Origin: Burkholderia sp. 9120
Lineage (GTDB): Bacteria > Pseudomonadota > Gammaproteobacteria > Burkholderiales > Burkholderiaceae
Direction of reading: 5' to 3'
Assembly: GCF_000745015.1 (NCBI RefSeq)
Contig: NZ_JQNA01000002.1
Coordinates: forward strand, 4,712,001-4,776,000
DNA length: 64,000 bases
In this document: one piece after another, positions 37,573-44,200 of the stretch
How positions within the stretch are numbered: the stretch's first letter is position 1
Layout: every line of letters starts with the position of its first letter
Position numbers and translations under genes: made by a program
The notes under the pieces: generated by a model
Told to the model about the DNA's origin: nothing
Database searches by the model: none
Seen by the model: the letters and a program-made list of their open reading frames with translations, nothing else

Positions 37573-37628
37573 GGTGGGGCATTGAGGTGGCTTGTTAACA
37601 CAGTCAACAGAACCAGCACCGTGTAAAG

Positions 37629-37647
37629 TGTGACGCAATCCGTCACA
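37629..37647. promoter_or_regulatory. Inverted repeat ahead of the ferredoxin gene
   Basis: TGTGACG and CGTCACA are perfect 7-base arms around CAATC, ending 10 bases before the ferredoxin ATG. It overlaps the expected ribosome-binding region. The spacing does not fit a CRP site (nine rather than six bases between TGTGA and TCACA). Confidence 0.45.
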
Positions 37648-37657
37648 GACTCACACG

Positions 37658-37969
37658 ATGTCCGATTCCACCCGCCCGCCGCTGGTTCGCGTCGAACCGC
37701 TCGGCCAGAGCTTCGACGCACCCGATTCTCTGACCATTCTCGAAGCCGCCGGGTTCGCGAATCTGCGTTTGCCGCGCTCGTGCCGCAATGGCACGTGCCG
37801 CACGTGTATGTGCCGGATGACGGCGGGACGCGTGCGCTACACGATCGAATGGCCGGGGCTGAGCCGCGAAGAAAAGACCGAAGGCTATATCCTGCCGTGC
37901 GTGGCGATCGCGGAAACCGATGTGGTGCTGCACGTCCCCGATGCGCTCGGGCTGGCGCCACTGAAATGA
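37658..37969 (+). CDS. 2Fe-2S ferredoxin (plant-type fold)
   Basis: 103 residues. The cluster cysteines appear as CRNGTCRTC then a distal LPC, giving the C-x4-C-x2-C...C arrangement of [2Fe-2S] plant/vertebrate-type ferredoxins. It is a soluble electron carrier. The start is the ATG at 37658. It follows the sigma54 activator gene after 85 bases on the same strand; an oxidoreductase partner is not adjacent. Confidence 0.9.
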   Translation: MSDSTRPPLVRVEPLGQSFDAPDSLTILEAAGFANLRLPRSCRNGTCRTCMCRMTAGRVRYTIEWPGLSREEKTEGYILPCVAIAETDVVLHVPDALGLAPLK

Positions 37970-38015
37970 ATGCAGCGCCATCGGCATCTTGAGCACCGAT
38001 GCGCGCTAACCTGGC

Positions 38016-38210
38016 TTAGCGCGAGTTGCCCATTGCCCGGGCGATTTTTTTATCCGTGGTGTACTGGCTCAGCGCATACACCGACCAGATCGCGGCCGGA
38101 ATCCAGCCGATCACCGTGAGTTGCAGCAACAGACAGATGATCCCCGCGAACGGACGGCCGATCGTGAAGAACTGGAACCACGGCAAAACGATGGCGAGCA
38201 AGAGACGCAT
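38016..38210 (-). CDS. YqaE/Pmp3 family small membrane protein
   Basis: 64 residues with two hydrophobic helices (LLLAIVLPWFQFFTIG and FAGIICLLLQLTVIGWIPAA), the UPF0057/Pmp3 layout. The ending SQYTTDKKIARAM is hydrophilic. Pmp3 proteins affect membrane potential and salt tolerance in yeast and plants; bacterial roles are poorly known. It lies in a tail-to-tail arrangement with the ferredoxin gene. Confidence 0.9.
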   Translation of the reverse strand: MRLLLAIVLPWFQFFTIGRPFAGIICLLLQLTVIGWIPAAIWSVYALSQYTTDKKIARAMGNSR

Positions 38211-38347
38211 TCGAAATTCCTGTCTGGGTAATGATGATGGCGGCAAGCGTGTTTCGAGTGCGAGCGCAATGACGATGGCTATGGCGATAACAACCGCTAC
38301 CGCCTTACCGCCAAACTGAACGCAAACACAAACACCAACACGAACGT

Positions 38348-38542
38348 CTAGCTGATCGGCGCGAAGCGCGCCACCTTTACGCCGTCGACCTCGACCAGCT
38401 CGAAAAACACCGAAGCCGGACGCGTCCAGATCGTACCATTGGCCGCTTTGTACACAATCATCGTGACCGTGGGATCGGACTCCAGCGTGGCCTCGCAAAC
38501 CAGTTCATACAGACCGCCTTTGTAGTGCCGGTAACGCACCAT
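38348..38542 (-). CDS. DUF1653 family protein
   Basis: 64 residues, soluble. It follows the DUF1653 pattern closely: RYRHYKGGLYELVCEATLES, then TMIVYKAANGTIWTRPASVF and a final VARFAPIS. The start at 38542 has AAGGAGC ahead of it at normal spacing. Function unknown. It lies upstream of the Pmp3-like gene on the same strand with a 137-base gap. Confidence 0.88.
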   Translation of the reverse strand: MVRYRHYKGGLYELVCEATLESDPTVTMIVYKAANGTIWTRPASVFFELVEVDGVKVARFAPIS

Positions 38543-38628
38543 TCGAATGCTCCTTCGTTGAATTGAAAACCGCAGCACGTGGGGCCGGTGACGCTCGACG
38601 CATCCCCTGCGGAAACATCGTTCCGAGC

Positions 38629-39273
38629 TCAGCCGCCCTCTTTCATCTGCTTCAGAATCTTGTAGACGGTGGCGCGCCCCATCGTCAGCACGGCCGCCAC
38701 GTAGTTCGCCGAACTGCGGCCGCGAAATGCGCCTTGCGCATGCAGCGCTTCGACGATTTCACGCTTGTGCTCGCGCGTGAGCGCGTTGACGCCGATCTGC
38801 CGCTCGCGCAGCCACGTGTGCAGGTACGTATTGATGCGGTCCTGCCAGTCGTCGCGGAACAGGTCCTCCGAGGGCGCGTCCGACAGCGTGCCGCCCTTGA
38901 TGAACAGATCGAGCGTCGAGCGCACGTCTTCGAACACCGCGATGTTGAAGTTGATGCACAACATGCCGGCCGGCTTGCGCTCGTCGTCGAACAGGATGTT
39001 GCTCACGCAGCGCATGCGCCGGCCGTCCCAGTTCAGCTTCTCGTACGGACCGATGGTCTGGCCGCGCGCCGCATAGTGGACTTCGTCGAGCACCGACGGG
39101 CCGCCGACCTCGAGCTTCGACAGATTGTTCACGAGGTAGACGATGGTCTGATCGCGCAGGTCGTGTATCACCACTTCGGCACACGGATAAAACAGCGCCG
39201 CTATGCCGTCGGCGATGGGAGCGTAGCGCTCCAGCAGCAGGTCTTTCACAGGAGACACGGTTGTCTTGCGCAT
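38629..39273 (-). CDS. YheO-type PAS/helix-turn-helix transcriptional regulator
   Basis: 214 residues. The N-terminal YheO-like PAS domain (residues about 10-120) includes FYPCAEVVIHDLRDQTIVYL and ILFDDERKPAGMLCINFNIA. The C-terminal helix-turn-helix is of the HTH_22 type (VEALHAQGAFRGRSSANYVA, LTMGRATVYKILKQMKE). The ATG at 39273 is set by the conserved start MRKTTVSPVKDLLLERYAP. It is divergent from the small gene at 39503. Ligand and targets unknown. Confidence 0.9.
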   Translation of the reverse strand: MRKTTVSPVKDLLLERYAPIADGIAALFYPCAEVVIHDLRDQTIVYLVNNLSKLEVGGPSVLDEVHYAARGQTIGPYEKLNWDGRRMRCVSNILFDDERKPAGMLCINFNIAVFEDVRSTLDLFIKGGTLSDAPSEDLFRDDWQDRINTYLHTWLRERQIGVNALTREHKREIVEALHAQGAFRGRSSANYVAAVLTMGRATVYKILKQMKEGG

Positions 39274-39502
39274 TGGAAAATCGCAGTGTTCGAAGGATGC
39301 CGCGTGCCCGCCATGCCGGATGGCCTCGCGCGGCAACTCGCCATTGTAGCCACCCGGCCCGGCCGCCGCGACCGCCGCACCGATCACGCCCTCAAAAACC
39401 GGCAGCGCGCGCAACGTCGCCATCGCACGCGGCGAATTTTGTTCGCTTGGCGAGTGTTTTTTTTTCGTGCGATAAAAGACCATCTATTCCACGGAGCAAC
39501 AG

Positions 39503-39721
39503 ATGGCCACGCTCGAAGCGTTTCGCGCCGTGCTCGATGACGAAGGCACGCCGGAAATCATCCGCAATCACATCATCGATTCGCTGCAGTACACGCTGCG
39601 CAATCACGGACAGATCTTTACGTCGAAGGAAGTCGAATGGCTGGCGGGCTGGGATGACGCGCGCATTCCGCTGGCGGCGTCGCGCGAGTTGCAGAAGCGC
39701 GTTGCCGAGACCGCCCGCTGA
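39503..39721 (+). CDS. Conserved small hypothetical protein, 72 residues
   Basis: I recognise no domain. GGAGCAACAG precedes the ATG. The protein is acidic and helical by composition (MATLEAFRAVLDDEGTPEII, KEVEWLAGWDDARIPLAA), with no signal or membrane segment. Codon use matches its neighbours, which supports its being a real gene. Function unknown. Confidence 0.65.
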   Translation: MATLEAFRAVLDDEGTPEIIRNHIIDSLQYTLRNHGQIFTSKEVEWLAGWDDARIPLAASRELQKRVAETAR

Positions 39722-40331
39722 GGCGGTACGCCGCTCGCCGCGGCCGACATTGGCACGCTGAACGACGCGCTGAAGGTCGCGCCGGCCGCGTGACGGCACG
39801 CGACGGCTGTGCGGGCACCCCGCCCGTGTCGGTCGCGATTCGCTCAAAGCCCCGCCAGCCGGGCGGCAGACTCGCGCGTGGAACTTTTCGCTATCCAATC
39901 AGCCCCATTTAGTGCATCATATTGGAATAGCTGCATTCCGAATTCGCATTGTCGGGAGCAAAAAGCGGCAGCAACACGTAACACCCAGGCAACACCGGGC
40001 AGTCTCAAACCCGCATCTCCGCACCACCCTCGACTGTTCGACCGCCGCCTGTCGGCGATCCCGTCACTCCGGCAATGCGCTGCATGCATGCGCCGTCGCG
40101 AGTAGTGCAGCTGAGTGGTTCAGCTTTTACGCGCCCGATGTCCGCGCGACATCAGCGTGTTTCTTCTCCATCGAATCCGCGATTTTGCGCGGCCGCGCTC
40201 AAGCCCTTGCCATCGGGCCTGTGCCAACCTTTTTCCATGGCGGCGCGCCCCAGGGTGCTGCGCTGCCCGGCCTGTCGTGCCGCGCGTAACACGCGTGACA
40301 CGCTGGCCACGTAATACAGGACACGTGCTTC
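39722..40331. other. 610-base interval without a supported gene
   Basis: No reading frame here has family features or a good ribosome site. The segment around 39890-39960 is AT-richer than its surroundings and contains the small inverted repeat GGAAT-N6-ATTCC (39924-39939). A promoter with a long leader for the gene at 40332, or an unannotated RNA, could lie here. Confidence 0.5.
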
Positions 40332-40613
40332 ATGAATTCAGTTGTCAAGACGTACAAGGGTTATGAAATTCACCCGCTCGTCTATCCGCGCCGTCCGGCG
40401 GACGGTCAAACGAGCCGCAATCCGGACGCGGGCTACGACGCGTCGGTGCGCATCTGCCGCGTGGGCGCCAATCCGGCGGCCGACGGCCGGGTGTTCCGTC
40501 TGCAGTATCTGTTTCCGTTCGACGGTACGGGCAAGGCGCGCATCGCGTGCATGGCTCACGCCGAACAACTGATCGACGGCCGTGTAGACGGCCAGTCCGT
40601 CGCCGATCTTTGA
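40332..40613 (+). CDS. Conserved hypothetical protein, 93 residues
   Basis: Unrecognised. A predicted mixed alpha/beta protein with no signal peptide (YKGYEIHPLVYPRRP at the start, ASVRICRVGANPAADGRVFR in the middle, HAEQLIDGRV near the end). It looks like a small soluble protein of the kind found widely in Burkholderia. It precedes infA by 132 bases on the same strand, and the intervening segment is highly structured. Confidence 0.7.
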   Translation: MNSVVKTYKGYEIHPLVYPRRPADGQTSRNPDAGYDASVRICRVGANPAADGRVFRLQYLFPFDGTGKARIACMAHAEQLIDGRVDGQSVADL

Positions 40614-40621
40614 GCGGTACT

Positions 40622-40708
40622 ATCAGCGCATAGGCTGATGCCGCACGACAGTGGGCCTGAAAGCCAACTGTCAACCGTAATCCCTGCTGTTCACCCGGTC
40701 TTGCCGGG
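40622..40708 (+). promoter_or_regulatory. Structured leader with three consecutive hairpins before infA
   Basis: ATCAGC / GCTGAT (40622-40639) is a perfect stem. GACAGT-G-GGC / GCC-A-ACTGTC (40647-40672) is a stem with one mismatch. CCCGG / CCGGG (40694-40708) is a short perfect stem. None is followed by a T run. They lie between the stop of the 93-residue gene and the infA start, so they would be in the infA leader. Confidence 0.5.
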
Positions 40709-40745
40709 ACCAGCAACCCGCTATCCCATCGACCAGGAGTTATGC

Positions 40746-41021
40746 ATGGCGAAAGAAGAACTGCTTGAACTTGACGGTATCGTCGACGAAGTACTTCCGG
40801 ACAGCCGTTACCGCGTGACGCTCGACAACGGCGTCGTGGTTGGCGCTTACGCGTCCGGACGCATGCGCAAGAACCACATCCGTATTCTCGCGGGTGACCG
40901 CGTTACGCTGGAACTGTCGGTCTACGACCTGACCAAAGGCCGGATCAATTTCCGTCACAAAGACGAGCGCGCCAGCGGTGGTGGCGGAGCCCGCAACAAT
41001 TCGCAATTCCGTCGCCGTTAA
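40746..41021 (+). CDS. infA: Translation initiation factor IF-1, extended copy
   Basis: Binds the ribosomal A site during initiation. 91 residues. The S1/OB core is clear ([60 protein letters not shown]). The core differs from standard IF-1 in several positions, and a C-terminal tail of about 19 residues rich in Gly, Asn and Arg follows ([14 protein letters not shown]). Standard IF-1 is about 72 residues and lies in the ribosomal protein operon, so this stand-alone gene is probably a second copy, which is common in Burkholderia. Expression may be controlled through the structured leader. Confidence 0.93.
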   Translation: MAKEELLELDGIVDEVLPDSRYRVTLDNGVVVGAYASGRMRKNHIRILAGDRVTLELSVYDLTKGRINFRHKDERASGGGGARNNSQFRRR

Positions 41022-41258
41022 GACGGACCGCACGCTGAGCGCGTTCCACACGGCGCCGGTGTGATTTATTGCAGTCAGTTGTACGCGAAGCCTTTCGCGC
41101 GCCTTCTCCGGCTTGACTCGTTGAATCGAGCCTGAGCGGCGCGCTGCGGCGGCGTTCGTTCACCAGCCTGACCTCGACCTGCCGCTTGCGGCGGCAACGG
41201 CGTTTCACACCCTCGCGGCCCTGAACGGCGCCAGGCGTTTTTGTCTCCGTCTCTATCT

Positions 41259-42002
41259 TTACCCTCCGAATACCGCACCGAGATCCTCGTCGGCGGCGCT
41301 TTGGCGCACCTGCGCGATCACGCGCTCTTCCAACTCCGCCAGATGCTCGCGCATCGCCGCCAACGCGGCTCGCAGGTCGCCTTTGTCGAGCGCCTCGATG
41401 ATTTGCAGGTGTTCATCCGCGGAACAGGTCGAGCCTTTCGACGGGTCGAACAAGGCCTTGTAGAGCTCGGTCTTCGCGACGAGTTGTCCGACCAGCCCCA
41501 ACAATTCCGTGCCGCCCGCCAATTCCGTCAATAACACGTGAAACTGGCCCGCGAGACGCACCGACTCGTCGATCGCGCCACCGCGCACCGCTTTCTCCTC
41601 GCTGCGCACGTGCGCGCGCAGACGTCGCCTGTGCTGCGCGCTCAACGCCCCGCACAGCGCCGCGACGATGCCCGCTTCGACGATCTGCCGCGCGCGATAG
41701 ACCTGGTGAATGTCCTCTTCCGACGGCGACGGCACGAACGCGCCGCGATTCGCCTCCAGCACCAGCTTGCCCTCGAAACCCAGCCGCGCCAGCACCTTGC
41801 GCAACGCGCCCCGCGTGCAACCGAACGCGGCGGCGAGATCCCGCTCGACCAGTTGCGCGCCCGGCCGCAAGCGGCCTTGCAGCAACGCCGTGGTGATCGA
41901 CGCGTAGACGCGTTGTTCGACGCTGACAGGATCGTCCTCGGGCACGCTGGGGATGACCGTTGCGGTGTCGGCGGACGGTGAACGACGGGAACGTGTGGCC
42001 AT
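41259..42002 (-). CDS. GntR family regulator, FadR/FCD subfamily
   Basis: 247 residues. The N-terminal winged helix (ERDLAAAFGCTRGALRKVLA) is followed by an all-helical FCD ligand domain (VYRARQIVEAGIVAAL, FHVLLTELAGG, DEHLQIIEALDKGD, REHLAELE), with candidate metal-ligand His residues in the FHVLL, DEHLQ and REHLA segments. It is divergent from an MFS transporter gene. Two FadR-like palindromes lie in the shared region, so repression of the transporter and itself is the likely role. The ligand is not known but is probably a small carboxylate. Confidence 0.9.
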   Translation of the reverse strand: MATRSRRSPSADTATVIPSVPEDDPVSVEQRVYASITTALLQGRLRPGAQLVERDLAAAFGCTRGALRKVLARLGFEGKLVLEANRGAFVPSPSEEDIHQVYRARQIVEAGIVAALCGALSAQHRRRLRAHVRSEEKAVRGGAIDESVRLAGQFHVLLTELAGGTELLGLVGQLVAKTELYKALFDPSKGSTCSADEHLQIIEALDKGDLRAALAAMREHLAELEERVIAQVRQSAADEDLGAVFGG

Positions 42003-42023
42003 GGTTTCGGTGATGGGTGACTG

Positions 42024-42056
42024 AGCGATAACAAAGCGATGACTAAGCGATGACTA
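42024..42056. repeat. 11-bp tandem repeat just upstream of the GntR gene
   Basis: AGCGATAACAA, AGCGATGACTA and AGCGATGACTA are three adjacent 11-base units (the last two identical), followed by a partial AGCG. They lie 22-54 bases upstream of the GntR start codon, in the 5' leader or promoter region. Confidence 0.7.
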
Positions 42057-42163
42057 AGCGCGACTCCGCGCGCTGAAAACCGCGTGCCGGCGCGGGGCAT
42101 TCTAGCGGCGACGCCAAGCCGGCGCCATCCGCTTACGTCGTGAGCTATACCGGGCATTGCAAA

Positions 42164-42198
42164 AATGGTTAACCATTCCAGGTTATTATGGTTGACCA
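42164..42198. promoter_or_regulatory. Two FadR-like operators between gntR and the MFS gene
   Basis: The perfect palindrome AATGGTTAACCATT (42164-42177) contains TGGTTAACCA, and a second site TGGTTGACCA lies at 42189-42198. The centres are 23 bases apart, about two helical turns. Both match the TGGT-N2-ACCA pattern of FadR-subfamily GntR operators (for example FadR's TGGTCCGACCA). They sit in an AT-rich island of the divergent promoter region. Confidence 0.7.
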
Positions 42199-42318
42199 AA
42201 AATTCGCTTGTGTGGTTTTTTCATCGCACGTCAGTGTCCTTGCCGTCGCTGGCCGCGCCACGTTTTGAACCGGCGCTCGCTCGCGCGATGGCGCCGCTTT
42301 TCCGTCTCCAGGTCTATC

Positions 42319-43728
42319 GTGAATTCGCCCTCCAGCGCCAGCCCGACCCCTCGCCATGCGAACGACGCATCCCAAACGCTTACCTGGCAGGACGCGTTGT
42401 GGCTCGGCGCGATCGTCGTTATTGGCGTGAATCTGCGGCCTTTGCTGACGTCGATCAGTCCGCTGATGACCACGATTCGCGCGGCCACCGGTCTGAGCTT
42501 TTACGGCGCGTCGTTGCTGACCAGCTTGCCGGTGGTGGCGATGGGCATCGGTGCGTTCGGCGCTAGCGCGTTGACCCGCGTCCTCGGCGAAACGCGCGGC
42601 GTCGCGCTGGGCTTGCTGGCGATCGCGCTCGCGTGTGGCGCGCGCTGGGTAACGGCCAGCGGCGCGGCGTTGTTGCTGACGGCCGCGCTCGCCGGGGTCG
42701 GCGTCGCCGCCGTGCAGGCGTTGCTGCCGGCCGTGATGAAGCAGCGCTTTCACGCGCGTGTGCCGCTCGCCATGGGCGTGTTCTCGGCGTCGATCATGGG
42801 CGGCGGCGGGCTTGGCGCGCGCCTGAGTCCGTGGGTGAGCAATGCACTGGGGTCGTGGCATGCGGGTCTCGCGGTGTGGGCGTTGCCGGCGGTGGTTGCG
42901 CTGGCTTGCTGGCTGGGATTGAATCGGTGGCGCTCGGGCGTGTCTTCGGGCGTGGGCGTGGGCTCGGGCGTGGGCTCGGGCGTGGGCGTGGGCTCGGGCG
43001 CGGCCTCAGCCGTGCCTTCGAACTCCCCCTCAACCGCGCCTTCGCCGCACGGACATTCAACCAGTTCCTCAACCAGTTCCTCAACCCAGCATTCGAACCG
43101 ATCTTCGACGCAGCCCGCGCCAACTCATCCCTACGCCTCCACGACGCAATCCCCACTCTGGCGCAAACGCCGCGCATGGACGCTGGGCTTGTTCTTCGGC
43201 ATCGTCAACGGCGGTTACACCAGCCTCGTCGCGTGGCTGCCGGCGTTCTATCAACAGCGTGGCGTCAGCGTCACGGATAGCGGTTCGCTGCTTGCCGGCA
43301 TGACGGTTTTCCAGGCCGCCGCGGCCTTGTTGTTGCCGCTTGCCGCCGCGTCGTTCCGGGATCGGCGGCCGTGGCTGGTGCTCGGCCTGTCCGCCCAACT
43401 CGTCGGACTGCTCGGACTGATCGCGTGCCCCGACACGGCCGCTTGGCTGTGGGTCGGCGTCGCCGGTGCGGGGCTCGGCGGCACGTTCTCGCTGACGCTC
43501 GTCACCGCGATGGATCATTCCGCCGACCATCGCGTCGCCGGCAAGCTGGTCGCCTTCACGCAAGGAGTCGGCTTCGTGGTGGCCGCGATCGCGCCGATGC
43601 TCGCCGGCATGGTGCGCAGTTGGACCGGCAGCTTCGGGGCCGCGTGGGTGATGCTCGCCGCGTGCGTCGTCGCGATGATCGGGCTAAGTCTGCTGTTTTC
43701 GCCACGGAGCTATGACCGGTGGAATTGA
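42319..43728 (+). CDS. MFS transporter, CynX/NimT family
   Basis: 469 residues, longer than the usual 390-420. The CynX-type N-terminus is clear (VVIGVNLRPLLTSISPLM, TRVLGETRGVALGL). The C-terminal half resumes at LWRKRRAWTLGLFFGIVNGG. Members export or import cyanate-like or nitroimidazole compounds in the inner membrane; the substrate here is unknown. The start is taken as GTG at 42319, with AGG six bases upstream. The central loop between helices 6 and 7 is expanded by about 60-70 residues of Gly-Val-Ser then Ser-Thr-Pro repeats. Control by the divergent GntR protein is likely from the shared operators. Confidence 0.88.
   Translation: MNSPSSASPTPRHANDASQTLTWQDALWLGAIVVIGVNLRPLLTSISPLMTTIRAATGLSFYGASLLTSLPVVAMGIGAFGASALTRVLGETRGVALGLLAIALACGARWVTASGAALLLTAALAGVGVAAVQALLPAVMKQRFHARVPLAMGVFSASIMGGGGLGARLSPWVSNALGSWHAGLAVWALPAVVALACWLGLNRWRSGVSSGVGVGSGVGSGVGVGSGAASAVPSNSPSTAPSPHGHSTSSSTSSSTQHSNRSSTQPAPTHPYASTTQSPLWRKRRAWTLGLFFGIVNGGYTSLVAWLPAFYQQRGVSVTDSGSLLAGMTVFQAAAALLLPLAAASFRDRRPWLVLGLSAQLVGLLGLIACPDTAAWLWVGVAGAGLGGTFSLTLVTAMDHSADHRVAGKLVAFTQGVGFVVAAIAPMLAGMVRSWTGSFGAAWVMLAACVVAMIGLSLLFSPRSYDRWN
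42949..43002 (+). repeat. GGCGTG/GGCTCG hexamer array in the MFS gene
   Basis: Nine contiguous hexamers, mostly GGCGTG or GGCTCG, encode alternating Gly-Val and Gly-Ser. They lie in the central cytoplasmic loop. A second array, two perfect copies of TCAACCAGTTCC at 43057-43080, follows nearby and codes for a Ser/Thr-rich tract. Confidence 0.85.
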
Positions 43729-44200
43729 CGAGGCAGGTCGGTCCGTCGTCATTCCGCTAAAACCGCGCACTCGAAACAAGTGGCCGGCAGTTAGCTGACC
43801 AACGCCACGCCGGCCGATTCAAAGTCGACTTAAAGCCGACTCAAAGCCGACTCATTTCCGCCCGCCCCAATCCCCCGCCCTCCCGCCGCGCCCACTCCAG
43901 ACGCGGCTTACGCACGCTCGCCCGGCCCGTCGCGCATGAAGTCCTACGCGCCGGGTAATTCCTCCGACACACAAATAGAAACACCTGATTGCCTAACCTC
44001 GTCAGGCTATTTAATCTCCTGTTCGAGCTAATTTTTCAACTGCCCAGAAAAACCGCGATACCTCACCCAGTTCATCGCGGCGAAAAAGGAATTCACAACG
44101 GGCGTTAGCAGCATCGATTAGTTAGCCATCCTGACGTAGCCGCAACACGACCACATCAGGCGAGACAGTCATTTTCATTTGTCGTACGAGGTAGAACAAG
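43729..44200. other. 472-base interval upstream of the subtilase gene
   Basis: No supported gene. It contains an 11-bp triplicated repeat at 43821-43853 (AAAGTCGACTT, AAAGCCGACTC, AAAGCCGACTC). A modest promoter candidate, TTGCCT (43989-43994) with a 17-base spacer to TAATCT (44012-44017), would give the subtilase gene a leader of about 180 bases. Confidence 0.5.

Noticed and set aside
37629..37647. A CRP-binding site
   Set aside because: The half-sites TGTGA and TCACA are separated by nine bases instead of six.
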